From positions 1 to 64,000 of the forward strand of contig NZ_JAERWK010000023.1 of NCBI RefSeq assembly GCF_016918035.1: a DNA stretch of 64,000 nucleotides, written 5' to 3'. The DNA is from Nakamurella leprariae. Its GTDB lineage: Bacteria; Actinomycetota; Actinomycetes; Mycobacteriales; Nakamurellaceae. Shown here piece by piece: positions 26,970 through 36,087 of the stretch; position 1 is the first letter of the stretch, and the number at the start of each line of letters is the position of its first letter. A model generated the notes under the pieces. That model was not told where the DNA came from. It made no database searches and saw only the letters and a program-made list of their open reading frames with translations. The position numbers and the translations under genes were made by a program.

Positions 26970-27620
26970 TCAGTCGTCGGCGGCCTCCGCGCGGGCGCTG
27001 GCGCCGCGGCGCAGCAGCAGCTGCGCGCCGGGCAGACCCTGCACGATGGTGCCCACGGCGTCGAGGTGCTCGATGAGCTCGTCCAGCTCGGGGATCAGTT
27101 CCACCAGGTTGCGGACGGCCGGCACGGACAGCTCGGTCAGCTCCGGCAACACGTCGAGGGCCCGGGCGATGGCCACGACGTGCGCCGGGGTCAGCGAGCC
27201 GGCCAGCTGCTGCACGACCGGGGTCATCGCGCGCAGGTGCGGATCGAGCGTCTGCACCAGGACGGCGGTCCGGTCGACGGCGACCGTGGCCGCCCGCACC
27301 GCGTCGCCGGCCTCGATCACCACCGTCCGGACCGACGCCACCTGGTCGTCGACGTGCCGCAGCAACGCCTCGATCCGCTCCAGGATCTCCAGCACGCGCG
27401 GCACCAGATCGAGCACCTCCCGCGGGACGGCCAGCACGGCGCCGGCGACCTTGGTCACGCCCTCGGCTGTCGCCTCGGCCGCGGACCCGACGGCGGCTGG
27501 GACGCTGGCCACCGTCGACAGCGTCCCGGAGACCAGGGCACCCGGCAGGGAGACCAGCCGGGCGAATGCGGACCCGCGGCGCCGAGGTTGGGATGCCGCC
27601 GGGGCGTCAGGACCGGTCAT
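26970..27620 (-). CDS. Hypothetical helical protein (216 aa)
   Basis: Almost wholly alpha-helical and Ala/Val/Leu-rich, with a middle stretch of amphipathic heptads ('VLEILERIEALLRHVDDQVASVRTVVIEAGDAVRAAT') and a C-terminal 'LPELTELSVPAVRNLVELIPELDELIEHLDAVG'. No transmembrane helix is long enough to be certain and no cysteine is present. Similar proteins occur widely next to unrelated genes in actinobacteria; the function is unknown. Convergent with the upstream hydrolase gene. Confidence 0.7.
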   Translation of the reverse strand: MTGPDAPAASQPRRRGSAFARLVSLPGALVSGTLSTVASVPAAVGSAAEATAEGVTKVAGAVLAVPREVLDLVPRVLEILERIEALLRHVDDQVASVRTVVIEAGDAVRAATVAVDRTAVLVQTLDPHLRAMTPVVQQLAGSLTPAHVVAIARALDVLPELTELSVPAVRNLVELIPELDELIEHLDAVGTIVQGLPGAQLLLRRGASARAEAADD

Positions 27621-27787
27621 GGGTCAGCTCCCGGAGCGTTGTGGGGACTCGGCCGACGCCCACCTGCCGTCGGGGACGGGGTGCGGCCAGCATCCACCGG
27701 GCAACGGCCGGACGGAACGGCGGAGTTCCCGGGCCATCCCCGGAAACAGGTTGGCCGCGAGCGCATCGACCCGGCAGGCTGCCCGGT

Positions 27788-28318
27788 GTGCTCATCCGCC
27801 GTGAACGCCCCGACGACCACGACGAGGTCGCCGCCGTGACCGGTGCGGCGTTCGCGCTGCCGGCGGGATCCGGCCCTCCGGTCGAGGTCGCGCTGATCGG
27901 CGCGCTGCGAGCCGAGGGCTCGCTGCTGGCGGCGATGACGCTGGTCGCGGTGGATCCTTCCGACGCCGGTGCGCAGGTCATCGGCCAGGTCACCGCGTCC
28001 CGGGGGACGATCGCCGGCCGCCCGGCGGTGGGTCTGGGACCGGTCGCGGTGCGACCCGACCGGCAGCACGGCGGCGTCGGGTCCGCGCTCCTGCACGCGG
28101 TGCTGGGCGCCGCCGACGCGCTCGGCGAACCCGCGGTGGTGCTGCTCGGCGACCAGCGCTGGTACGCCCGGTTCGGATTCCGGCCGGCGTCCGCCGTCGG
28201 GGTGGTGTCGCCGGACCCGGCCTGGGGCGACCACTTCCAGGTGCGGACGCTCAGTGCCTGGACCGACGCGCTGGCCGGGCCGTTCCGGTACGCGCCGGCC
28301 TTCGACGGCCTGGAGTGA
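27788..28318 (+). CDS. GNAT family N-acetyltransferase (YhbS-like)
   Basis: 176 aa. Acetyl-CoA-binding motif A is visible in 'GLGPVAVRPDRQHGGVGSALLHAVLGAA' (the R/QxxGxG/A pyrophosphate loop), preceded by 'ERPDDHDEVAAVTGAAF' and followed by 'VVLLGDQRWYARFGFRPA', typical of YhbS-type acetyltransferases. The substrate is unknown. The start is a GTG at 27788; no strong SD. It faces away from the 26970-27620 gene. Confidence 0.85.
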   Translation: MLIRRERPDDHDEVAAVTGAAFALPAGSGPPVEVALIGALRAEGSLLAAMTLVAVDPSDAGAQVIGQVTASRGTIAGRPAVGLGPVAVRPDRQHGGVGSALLHAVLGAADALGEPAVVLLGDQRWYARFGFRPASAVGVVSPDPAWGDHFQVRTLSAWTDALAGPFRYAPAFDGLE

Positions 28319-28488
28319 TCGTCTCGGTCCGAGATCACGGGTGCCGCCGCAACTCCCGGTGGTCCTGCGTGCCTCGAGCTGCCAGTGGGCGTTCGCCGCA
28401 TCGGGCAGCGCGCAGTTCATCGGCGGACGAGCGACAGCTCCCGGACGCCGTTGGACAGACCTGCAGGTTGCGACGGCGACGAGCCGTC

Positions 28489-29139
28489 TCAGACCGCCAG
28501 CCGGGCCGCCGGCGGCAGCGCCGCCGCGTCGCCCACCGGCCAGTGCAGCGGGTCCGGACCCAGCGCGGTCAGCTCGGCCACCTGCACCTGACCCCACGGG
28601 GACAACGGGTCGGCCGCCCCGTCGCCGCGCGGGTCGGCGGCGGCCACGAACTCGGCCCACGGCTGCCACCAGCACTCGGCCACCTCGGTCGGATCGGGCT
28701 CCGGGACCGCGACCGGCCCGGTCAGCACGCCGCGGAACACCGGGCACAGCTCGTGCTCGACGGTGCCGTCGGCCATCACCGCGCGGTACCGGAACCGGGG
28801 GAGCACCAGCTCGAGCGTGACCCCGTGGACGCCGAGTTCGGAGGCGAGCCGCCGGTGCACGGCCGCATCGATCGGCTCGCCCGGACCGGGGTGCCCGCAG
28901 CAGGTGTTGGTGCGCACCCCCGGCCAGGTCGTCTTGCCGAACGCCCGCCGGGTCACCAGCAGCCGGCCGTCGGCGTCGAACAGGTAGCAGGAGAAGGCCA
29001 GGTGCAGCGGGGTGTCCGGGCCGTGCACCCCGGACTTGTCGGCCGTCCCGACGGCCGCGCCGTCCTCGTCCAGCAGCACGACCTGTTCGACACCACTCAC
29101 CGTTGGGACGCTCCTGTTCCTCGTGGTCGTTGCTGGCAT
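28489..29139 (-). CDS. idi: Isopentenyl-diphosphate delta-isomerase, type I
   Basis: A 216-aa Nudix-fold enzyme interconverting IPP and DMAPP for isoprenoid synthesis. The catalytic Cys motif 'TNTCCGHP' and the Glu-containing 'EHELCPVF' are both present, with the conserved 'LHLAFSCYLFD', 'RRAFGKTTWPG' and the metal-binding His/Glu residues ('EHELC'). An N-terminal extension of about 15 residues is short. It is the last gene of a minus-strand group behind the ICMT-like gene (36 nt gap) and the type III PKS, a context that suggests supply of a prenyl unit to the same product. Confidence 0.94.
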   Translation of the reverse strand: MPATTTRNRSVPTVSGVEQVVLLDEDGAAVGTADKSGVHGPDTPLHLAFSCYLFDADGRLLVTRRAFGKTTWPGVRTNTCCGHPGPGEPIDAAVHRRLASELGVHGVTLELVLPRFRYRAVMADGTVEHELCPVFRGVLTGPVAVPEPDPTEVAECWWQPWAEFVAAADPRGDGAADPLSPWGQVQVAELTALGPDPLHWPVGDAAALPPAARLAV

Positions 29140-29175
29140 GCCGTCGGCGCTGGGTGGCGGTGGCTCATCGGGCGG

Positions 29176-29757
29176 TCACGGGGCGCGGAGGCCGGGCAGT
29201 CCGGCGGCCCGGGCCATCGCGGCCTCCTCCTGCCGGATCCGCACCGTCAGCAGCCCGGCGTTCAGCACGGTGAACACCACGGCCGTCCACCACGCGGTGT
29301 GCACCAGGGGCAGCGCGATCCCCTCGACCACCACGGCCACGTAGTTCGGGTGCCGGAGCCAGCGGTACGGGCCGCGGGTGATGGGTGGCAGCCCGGGCAC
29401 CACCACGATCCTGGTGTTCCAGCGCGGGCCGAGCGTGAGGATGCACCACCAGCGCAACGCCTGGGCGGCCACGACCAACGCCAGCATCGGCCATCCGAGC
29501 CACGGCAGGAACGGCCGGTGCAGGATCGTCACCTCGAGCAGCGCGCCCAGCAGCAGACCGGTGTGCAGCACCACCATGAACGGATAGTGGCCCTGGCCGG
29601 TCTCCACCCCGCCGCGCCGGGCCGCCCAGGCCGAGTTGCGCCGGGCCACCACGAGTTCGACGACGCGTTCACCGGCCACCGCGACCAGCAGCAGGATGTA
29701 CGGGACGTACCGCGCGTGCGTGTCGATCAACGGTGCGGCCCAGCCGGTCTGGCTCAC
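29176..29757 (-). CDS. Isoprenylcysteine carboxyl methyltransferase-like membrane methyltransferase
   Basis: A 193-aa polytopic membrane protein with four or five helices and the ICMT SAM-binding signature near the C-terminus: 'ITRGPYRWLRHPNYVAVVVEGIALPL' followed by an Ala-rich helix. In actinobacterial alkylresorcinol loci (SrsB-type) a protein of this family O-methylates the phenolic product of the adjacent type III PKS. Here its GTG start overlaps the PKS stop (GTGA), so the two are translationally coupled. A GTG two codons upstream is an alternative start. Confidence 0.85.
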   Translation of the reverse strand: MSQTGWAAPLIDTHARYVPYILLLVAVAGERVVELVVARRNSAWAARRGGVETGQGHYPFMVVLHTGLLLGALLEVTILHRPFLPWLGWPMLALVVAAQALRWWCILTLGPRWNTRIVVVPGLPPITRGPYRWLRHPNYVAVVVEGIALPLVHTAWWTAVVFTVLNAGLLTVRIRQEEAAMARAAGLPGLRAP

Positions 29758-30857
29758 CAGCACAGCAGCACCACCTCGGCGCCGAACCCTGGCCCGAGGG
29801 CCATCATCACGCCGGGCGTGCCGGCGCGGGGACGTCGCCGGGTCAGCGTGTCCTCCAGCACGTGCAGCACCGACACCGAGGACAGGTTGCCGACGTCGGC
29901 CAGCGATCGCCAGGTCGGCTCCAACGCTGCCGGCGGCAACGCCAGCACGTCCTGGATGGCCTCGATCACCTTGGGCCCACCCGGATGGCTGACCCAGCCG
30001 GTGACCTCGTCGACGGTCAGGTCGTGCTCGTCCAGCAGCCCGCGGATGTCCGGGCCGAGGTACTGCCGGGTCAGCGCCGGGACGCCGGCGTCCAGCACCA
30101 CCCGCAGGCCGTGCGTGCCCAGGTCCCAGCCCATCACGTGCTGGGTGTCCGGGTAGAGGTGGCTCCGGGTGTCCACCACCGTCGGGCCGGCGATGCCGTG
30201 CCGGTGGGCGTACTCGGCGCCCACCGCGACGACCGCGGCGGCGCCGTCCCCGAACAGCCCGCTGGCGACGAGATTCGCCATCGACCGGTCGTCCCGCTGC
30301 AGGGTCAGCGAGCACAGCTCCACCGCGACGAGGACCGCGACCTGGTCGGGATGGCCGAGGAGGTAGTCGTGCATCCGGGCCACGCCGGCGGCGCCGGCCA
30401 CGCAGCCGAGCCCGAACAGCGGCATCCGCTTGAGGTCGGGCCGGAAGCCGACCCGGCCGGCGATGAGGGCGTCCAGCGACGGGACGGCCAGCCCGGTGGT
30501 GGTGGTCGACAGGACGAGGTCGACGTGCTCGGCCGGGACGCCGGCCTGGGCCAGCGCCTTGGTCACCGCCGCAGTGGCCAGCTCCGGTGCGGCCTGCAGG
30601 AACAGGCCGTTGGCGTCGGTGAAGTCGGTGAGCTCGCGGTACCGCGACAGCGGGAACGCCAGATGACGGTGCTCGACCCGGGTGTTGGCGTGCAGCCGCT
30701 GCAGCGCGGCCAGGGTGACGGGTGCGGTGCCGCCGTCGCCGTCGGGGCTGCTCGCGCCGCTGGGACCCAGCACGACCTCGGCGAACGCCCGGGTGATCTC
30801 GTCCTGCGGATAGCGGTGCTCCGGCACCACCGCGTGCACCGCGGCGAGGGTGGTCAT
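29754..30857 (-). CDS. Type III polyketide synthase (chalcone/stilbene-synthase fold)
   Basis: A 367-aa homodimer-forming ketosynthase extending an acyl-CoA starter with malonyl units. The catalytic triad is visible: Cys in 'FGLGCVAGAAG' (about residue 152), His in 'WVSHPGGPKV' and Asn in 'DVGNLSSVSVLHVLEDT'; the C-terminal 'GPGFGAEVVLL' is conserved. The closest recognisable relatives are the alkylresorcinol/alkylpyrone synthases of actinobacteria. First gene of a presumed operon with the ICMT-like methyltransferase and idi. The ATG at 30857 is preceded by the divergent hypothetical gene's promoter region. Confidence 0.93.
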   Translation of the reverse strand: MTTLAAVHAVVPEHRYPQDEITRAFAEVVLGPSGASSPDGDGGTAPVTLAALQRLHANTRVEHRHLAFPLSRYRELTDFTDANGLFLQAAPELATAAVTKALAQAGVPAEHVDLVLSTTTTGLAVPSLDALIAGRVGFRPDLKRMPLFGLGCVAGAAGVARMHDYLLGHPDQVAVLVAVELCSLTLQRDDRSMANLVASGLFGDGAAAVVAVGAEYAHRHGIAGPTVVDTRSHLYPDTQHVMGWDLGTHGLRVVLDAGVPALTRQYLGPDIRGLLDEHDLTVDEVTGWVSHPGGPKVIEAIQDVLALPPAALEPTWRSLADVGNLSSVSVLHVLEDTLTRRRPRAGTPGVMMALGPGFGAEVVLLCW

Positions 30858-30971
30858 GTCGGCCACCCTACGGCCGGGCCGGTGCCCGGTCCGGGTGCTG
30901 CCGCCCCCTCCGGTGGGTCCCCGGGCGACCCGGCTGGCCCGTGGTCGCCAGCAGGGCCTACCGTGCTGGCC

Positions 30972-31619
30972 ATGCCGGATCCGCAGCCTCCTGCCGAGCC
31001 CACCGGCCGGCCGGGACGGCGTCGGCTGGTCCGGTTCGACGGCGCGATCGCCGGCATCGGCACCGCCTCGGGCACTCGGCTGGTGATCGGGATGTGGCCG
31101 CGCTCGCCGTTCGGGCCGGTCACCGACGTCATGGTCGAGCGGGCCGACGGGCACCGCATCCTGCTGGCCCCGACGCAGGAGCTGGCCGACTTCATCGCCG
31201 CCACCTACGCGTTCGACGAGGTCCGGGTGACGCCGGTGCGTCGCGGCCTGGAAGGTGACCGGTGGGGCGTCGTCGCGCCGGACCTGGCCGTGACCTTCCG
31301 CGTCCAGGGCCGTCCGGGGTTGGGCTGGTTGCTCAGTGCGGTGCCGCGCTCGGTGGCCCGGACCCGGGCCTGGACCACGGTGATCGACCCGGTCGCCCGG
31401 CTGACCATGCACGGGGTGCGCACCCGCGGCGAGACCTCCGGGGGACGGCGCGAGTGGTACTCGGCGCTGGACCTGCACCGCATCACCGACCTCACCGCCG
31501 AGTTCGACGGCCAGGACCTGGGTGAGCTGCGGCCGGTCGAGCCGGCCGTCCGGTTCGGGTTCGGATCCACCCCGGCCGAACCCGGGCTGACCCGGGTGCT
31601 GACGACGGTCGCCCTGTAG
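30972..31619 (+). CDS. Hypothetical protein (215 aa)
   Basis: Cytoplasmic-looking protein without membrane segments. The N-terminal half has a beta-rich pattern ('RRLVRFDGAIAGIGTASGTRLVIGMWPRSPFGPVTDVMVERADGHRILLAPTQELADFIAATYAFDEVRV'), and the middle contains 'TMHGVRTRGETSGGRREWYSALDLHRI'. I do not recognise a domain; homologues are expected in other high-GC actinobacteria. It is divergent from the type III PKS and 15 nt upstream of the ThrE-type exporter, so it may be cotranscribed with that gene. Confidence 0.75.
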   Translation: MPDPQPPAEPTGRPGRRRLVRFDGAIAGIGTASGTRLVIGMWPRSPFGPVTDVMVERADGHRILLAPTQELADFIAATYAFDEVRVTPVRRGLEGDRWGVVAPDLAVTFRVQGRPGLGWLLSAVPRSVARTRAWTTVIDPVARLTMHGVRTRGETSGGRREWYSALDLHRITDLTAEFDGQDLGELRPVEPAVRFGFGSTPAEPGLTRVLTTVAL

Positions 31620-31634
31620 GACCGGTCCGCGGCC

Positions 31635-33023
31635 ATGTCGGGAGAGCGGTCGGGGGAACCGTCGGACGAGCAGCCGGGGCAGCAGGACGGGCGGGACGGG
31701 AGAGCGCCCGGGGATCGGCAGCCGATGCGGGCCCGGGTGTCCCGGCAGGTCCGCAAGACGCTGCGCGCCCTCGGCCCGGAGGACACCCAGCCGCTGCCGC
31801 GCCTGGAGTTGCACCGGACGGAGCCGTCCCCGGAACTCGTCGCGTTGCTGCGTGCGCTGGGGCTGGCCCTGTTGAACAGCTCCGAGTCGGTGCAGGACAT
31901 CGCCGGCACCCTCGAGTCGGTCGCGGCCGCGTACGACGTCGACCTGCAGGTGCTGGTGCTGCCCACCGGCATCCTGTTCCGGCTGGGCCGGCAGGAACTC
32001 GATCTGGTGTCCGCACCGGCGCGCACCCTGCGGCTGGACCAGATCGCCGCCGTCGAGGAGCTCCTGACCCAGCTGCGCACCGCCTCGATCCCGGCCCGCG
32101 ACGGGCTGGAGCGGCTGCAGGCGATCCTGCGGTCGCCGCCCCGGTTCGGCGTGCTGTCCACCGTGCTCGGCCACACCGTGCTGTGCCTGGGGTTCGGGCT
32201 GGTACTGAACCCGGACGTCGCGGCGCTGCCGGCCTACCTGGTGCTGGGTGCGTTCGTCGGGGCGCTGCGGCTGCTGGCCCTGCGCTGGCCGACCCTGTCC
32301 ACGGCGCTGCCGGTGGTGGCCGCGTTCCTGGTCAGCCTGTTGTCCATCGGCGTGCTCGCACCGTGGGTGGGGGACGACCCGCTGCGGCTGCTCACCCCAC
32401 CGTTGGTCAGCTTCCTGCCCGGCGCCACCCTGACCCTGGCCACCATGGAACTGGCCCGCGACCAGATCGTCTCCGGGGCCAGCCGGCTGATCTGGGGCAT
32501 CTCGCAGTTGCTGCTGCTGGTGTTCGGCGTGCTCATGGCGTTCACCCTGGTCAGTGCGCCCGAGCTGGACTCGGCGCGCCAGCTGGGTGCCTGGGCGCCG
32601 TGGGTGGGGGTCCTGCTGGTCGGCGTCGGCTACCGGGTGTTCTCCTCGGCGCCGCCGGGTTCCCTGCCGTTCCTGTGGATCACCCTGCTCGCCGCGTACG
32701 CCGCCCAGACCGTGGGGGCGTTCGTCCTCACCCCGAACCTGTCCGGCTTCCTGGGCGGGCTCGTCATGGTGCCGCTGACCCTGCTGCTGTCCCGGCTGCG
32801 CTGGAGCCCGCCGACGGCAGTGCTGCAACTGCCGGCGTTCTGGCTGCTCGTTCCGGGCGCGCTGGGCTTCCGCGGGGTGTCCCAGCTCGTCGGCGGGGTC
32901 GGCGCCCAGGAGCTGGTGACCGCGGCCATCTCGCTGTTCGCCATCGCGCTGGGCGTGCTGGTCGGCACCTCGCTGACCCGGGACCTGCTGGCCGTGCGCC
33001 GGAGCTGGGGCCGCGGACGCTGA
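31635..33023 (+). CDS. Threonine/serine exporter family protein (ThrE)
   Basis: A 462-aa protein. The N-terminal soluble part (to about residue 165) corresponds to the ThrE N-terminal domain ('LALLNSSESVQDIAGTLESVAAAYDVDLQVLVLPTGILFRL'), and the rest has about ten hydrophobic helices ('TVLCLGFGLVLNPD', 'LPVVAAFLVSLLSIGVLA', 'SFLPGATLTLATMELA', 'LVPGALGFRGVSQLVGGVG'). In Corynebacterium ThrE exports L-threonine and L-serine; the exact substrate here is inferred. The Asp/Gly-rich N-terminus before residue 30 is variable. Confidence 0.88.
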   Translation: MSGERSGEPSDEQPGQQDGRDGRAPGDRQPMRARVSRQVRKTLRALGPEDTQPLPRLELHRTEPSPELVALLRALGLALLNSSESVQDIAGTLESVAAAYDVDLQVLVLPTGILFRLGRQELDLVSAPARTLRLDQIAAVEELLTQLRTASIPARDGLERLQAILRSPPRFGVLSTVLGHTVLCLGFGLVLNPDVAALPAYLVLGAFVGALRLLALRWPTLSTALPVVAAFLVSLLSIGVLAPWVGDDPLRLLTPPLVSFLPGATLTLATMELARDQIVSGASRLIWGISQLLLLVFGVLMAFTLVSAPELDSARQLGAWAPWVGVLLVGVGYRVFSSAPPGSLPFLWITLLAAYAAQTVGAFVLTPNLSGFLGGLVMVPLTLLLSRLRWSPPTAVLQLPAFWLLVPGALGFRGVSQLVGGVGAQELVTAAISLFAIALGVLVGTSLTRDLLAVRRSWGRGR

Positions 33024-33098
33024 TGCCGGGCCTGGCGTGTCCGATCGCAGGCGCGTGTCGTCACCAAGTCGAGCAATTCGGCACCAGCCGGGAGCGGC

Positions 33099-33956
33099 TC
33101 AGCCGGCGGCGTTGAGCTCCGCCATGGCCTCACTGATCACCGTGGCGGTGGCGGTGCGGGCGGGCGTCAGGTACTTGCGCGGGTCGACCAGCCGTTCGTC
33201 GGCCAGGGCGGTGCGGACGGCGGCGGTGAACGAGACGTTCAGCAGGGTGCCGATGTTGATCTTGGTGATGCCGGAGCGGGCCGCGGCGCGCAGCTCGGTC
33301 CACGGCACCCCGGAGGAACCGTGCAGCACCAGTGGGACGTCGACGGCGGCGGCCAGCCGTTCGATCAGCGGGTGGTCCAGCGCGGCAGTCCGCTCGGTCA
33401 TCGCGTGCGAGCTGCCGACCGCCACGGCCAGCGCGTCGACGCCGGTGTCGGCGACGAACTGGTGGGCCTCGTCGGGGTCGGTGCGGACGCCGGGGGCGTG
33501 GGCGCCGTCCTTGCCGCCGACCTCGCCCAGTTCGGCCTCGACGTACAGGCCGCGGGCCTGCGCCCAGGCCGTGGCCTCCCGGGTCGCGGCCACGTTCTCG
33601 GCGTGCGGCAGCGTCGAGGCGTCGAACATGACGGAGCTGACCCCGGCGGCGGCCGCGGCGGCCAGCAGGTCCCGCTCGGTGGCGTGGTCCAGGTGCACCG
33701 AGAGCCGGGCGTCGGACGCCTCGGCGATGAGCCGGCAGGCGGCGACGATCGGCGCCACCTGCCCGCGGTGGTAGGCCACCGCGTTCTGGCTGACCTGCAG
33801 GATCGCCGCGCCGGTGCCGCCCGTGCCGGCGGCCCAGTCGGCCACGCCGTCGGCGATCGCCTCGGCGTGCTCGAGGGTGATGACGTTGAACGCCGGGACG
33901 GCCCGACGGGCGGCGGCGGCGTCGGCGACGAGGTCGGCGGTGGGCACGAGCGGCAT
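33099..33956 (-). CDS. Class II (tagatose/fructose-bisphosphate) aldolase
   Basis: A 285-aa zinc-dependent aldolase of the GatY/KbaY type. Zn ligands appear in 'SVHLDHATER' and 'LHGSSG', with 'YVEAELGEVGGKDG' and 'GITKINIGT' phosphate/metal loops. It cleaves ketohexose bisphosphates to DHAP and glyceraldehyde 3-phosphate. It ends the amino-sugar operon, downstream of PfkB kinase (50 nt gap with SD GAGGA), and fits cleavage of tagatose 1,6-bisphosphate in galactosamine catabolism. A fructose-bisphosphate role cannot be excluded from sequence. Confidence 0.88.
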   Translation of the reverse strand: MPLVPTADLVADAAAARRAVPAFNVITLEHAEAIADGVADWAAGTGGTGAAILQVSQNAVAYHRGQVAPIVAACRLIAEASDARLSVHLDHATERDLLAAAAAAGVSSVMFDASTLPHAENVAATREATAWAQARGLYVEAELGEVGGKDGAHAPGVRTDPDEAHQFVADTGVDALAVAVGSSHAMTERTAALDHPLIERLAAAVDVPLVLHGSSGVPWTELRAAARSGITKINIGTLLNVSFTAAVRTALADERLVDPRKYLTPARTATATVISEAMAELNAAG

Positions 33957-34006
33957 GGATGTCCTCAGGTCAGGTGGATGGGGATGGGGGATCGAGCGGC
34001 ACCGGG

Positions 34007-34960
34007 TCAGGTCGGCCGCACGGCGACCGGGTCGATCCCGGCCGCGATCCGCTCGGCCAGCGCGACATCGACCGCGCCGCCCAACGGCTCGGTGACGGAC
34101 GCGGCCGAGACGGCCGCCGCCCGGCGCAGGATCGCCGGCCAGTCGTCGCCGCGGGCCAGCCCGACGGCGATGGCGGCGACCGCGGCGTCGCCGGCACCGG
34201 TGGCGTTGGCCACCGTCATGACCGGCGGTCGGGCCTGCCAGGCCCCGGCGTCGGTGACGGCGAGCAGTCCGGCCGGTCCCAGCGAGGCGACCACCGTGAC
34301 GGCCCCCGCCCGGCGCAGCGCCTGGGCGCCTGGCACCGGGTCGGCGGTGCCGGTCGCCGCACGCAGTTCCGGCTCGTTGGGCTTCACCACGTCCGGCCCG
34401 GCGGGGAGGCCGGCCAGCAGCGGCGGCCCGTCGGCATCCAGGATCACCGGCACGCCGGCCACCCGGGCGTTGGCCACCAGCGCCGCGTACGCGTCCCCGG
34501 GTACCCCGGGCGGCAGCGAGCCGGACAGCACGATCACGTCGGCGTCGGCGACCAGATCGGGGAACCGGTCGCGGAAGCAGGCCCACTCGGCCTCGTCGAC
34601 CAGCGGACCCGCCTCGTTGAAGGCGGTCGCGGTGCCCGCGTCGTCGACGACCGTGACCGTGCGACGGGACGCCCCGGCGACCGGGACGAAGGCCGGGCGC
34701 ACCCCGGGCACGGCGTCCAGCTCGGCGACGATCTCGGCCCCGGACGGACCGCCGGCCAGCCCGGACGCGGTCACCCGGGCGCCGAGCAGGGCGGCGACCC
34801 GCGCGACGTTCACGCCCTTGCCGCCGGCCCGGCTGCGCACCGCCCGGACCCGGTGGCTGGCCCCGTGGGTCATCGCGTCGACGTCGTAGGTGACGTCCAG
34901 GGCGGCGTTCAGCGTCACGGTGAGGATCCGGGGCCTGCGGCCGGCCGGCGTCGGCGTCAT
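34007..34960 (-). CDS. PfkB-family phosphosugar kinase (tagatose-6-phosphate / 1-phosphofructokinase type)
   Basis: A 317-aa ribokinase-fold kinase. Markers are 'TLNAALDVTY' at the start, 'SRAGGKGVNVARVAALLG' (substrate binding), 'SGSLPPGVP', 'DADGPPLL', 'VKPNEPEL' and 'NATGAGDAAVAAIAVGLA' with the catalytic Asp in GAGD. This subset includes LacC/FruK. Its place between NagA and a tagatose-type aldolase argues for phosphorylation of tagatose 6-phosphate. The start ATG overlaps the nagA stop (ATGA), so translation is coupled. Confidence 0.9.
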   Translation of the reverse strand: MTPTPAGRRPRILTVTLNAALDVTYDVDAMTHGASHRVRAVRSRAGGKGVNVARVAALLGARVTASGLAGGPSGAEIVAELDAVPGVRPAFVPVAGASRRTVTVVDDAGTATAFNEAGPLVDEAEWACFRDRFPDLVADADVIVLSGSLPPGVPGDAYAALVANARVAGVPVILDADGPPLLAGLPAGPDVVKPNEPELRAATGTADPVPGAQALRRAGAVTVVASLGPAGLLAVTDAGAWQARPPVMTVANATGAGDAAVAAIAVGLARGDDWPAILRRAAAVSAASVTEPLGGAVDVALAERIAAGIDPVAVRPT

Positions 34961-36087
34961 CGCTCGCTCCAGATGCCGTGCCGCAGCACCGCGGTCGGTC
35001 GCAGGTCTCGGTCGGTGACGACCAGGTCGGCGACCCGGCCGGGCAGGACAGCGCCGTGACTGTCCCCGAGGCCGAGCACGGTGGCCGGAGTCAGGGTGGC
35101 CGCCCGCACCGCGTCGACCAGCGACACGCCCGCGGCGACCGCCCCTCGCACCGCGGCGTCCATGGTCAGCGTGCTGCCGGCCAGTGACCCGGACGATCCG
35201 TCCGGTCCGATGACCCTGGCCTGCCGGTCGGCGACCTCGACCTGGAGCCCACCCAGCGAGTACCGCCCGTCCGGGGCGCCGGCCGCGGCCATGGCGTCGG
35301 TGACCAGCACCAACCGGTCGGGGCCCAGCAGCCGCGCGAACACCGCGATCATCTCGGGCGCGACATGCTCGCCGTCGGCGATGATCTCCGCCGCCACCCG
35401 GTCGTCCAGCAGGGCCGCGGCCACCGGGCCGCCGTCGCGGTGGTGCAGCGGTCGCATGCCGTTGGCCAGATGGGTGGCCACCCGGGCGCCGGCGTCGAAC
35501 GCGGCCCGGGTCTGGGCCACGGTGGCGTCGGTGTGGCCGACAGCGGCCACCACGCCCGCCGCGACGATGCGCTCGACCGCGGCCAGTCCGCCGGGCAGCT
35601 CGGGCGCGAGGGTGATCATCCGGACGCGGCCTGCTCCGGCCGCCAGCAGTGCCTCGACGGCGGCGGCGGTGGGTGCCTGCAGCTGCCCCGGATCGTGCGC
35701 ACCGCACCGGGACTCGGCCAGGAAGGGGCCTTCCAGGTGCAGCCCCGCCAGTTCGCCGGCATCCACGAGTTCGCCCAGCGCGCGGATCCGTTCGGTCAGC
35801 GCGGCCGGGGCTGCGGTGACCAGGCTGGCCAGCATGGTGGTGGTGCCGTGTCGGCGGTGCCGGTCGATGACCCGCCGGGCGGCCTCGGCGCCGTCGTCGA
35901 ACGCGGCGCCGTCCCCGCCGTGCACGTGCAGGTCGACGAAACCGGGCAGCACGTAGTGGTCCGGGGCCGGGGTGCCGGCCGGCAGCGGCGTGACCGTGGC
36001 GATCCGGCCGTCCGAGACCGTCACGGTGGCCGGCGTGATCGCGTCCGGGCCGACGACCGAGCCGGTCAGCGTGGTGGGAGCGCTCAT
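34957..36087 (-). CDS. nagA: N-acetylglucosamine/galactosamine-6-phosphate deacetylase
   Basis: A 376-aa amidohydrolase removing the acetyl group from GlcNAc-6-P or GalNAc-6-P. Metal and substrate motifs are 'VLPGFVDLHVHGGDG', 'LHLEGPFLAESRCGAHDP', 'VGHTDAT', 'THLANGMRPLHHRDGG' and the catalytic Asp in 'LVTDAMAAAG'. Its stop overlaps the PfkB kinase ATG and its own ATG overlaps the ROK-kinase stop, so three genes are tightly coupled. Neighbours favour an AgaA-type (GalNAc-6-P) role over GlcNAc. Confidence 0.93.
   Translation of the reverse strand: MSAPTTLTGSVVGPDAITPATVTVSDGRIATVTPLPAGTPAPDHYVLPGFVDLHVHGGDGAAFDDGAEAARRVIDRHRRHGTTTMLASLVTAAPAALTERIRALGELVDAGELAGLHLEGPFLAESRCGAHDPGQLQAPTAAAVEALLAAGAGRVRMITLAPELPGGLAAVERIVAAGVVAAVGHTDATVAQTRAAFDAGARVATHLANGMRPLHHRDGGPVAAALLDDRVAAEIIADGEHVAPEMIAVFARLLGPDRLVLVTDAMAAAGAPDGRYSLGGLQVEVADRQARVIGPDGSSGSLAGSTLTMDAAVRGAVAAGVSLVDAVRAATLTPATVLGLGDSHGAVLPGRVADLVVTDRDLRPTAVLRHGIWSER

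Noticed and set aside
28316-28345. Hairpin after the GNAT gene (GTGAT...ATCAC)
   Set aside because: Arms are interrupted by a bulge of unpaired bases and short; not distinguishable from chance at this GC content.
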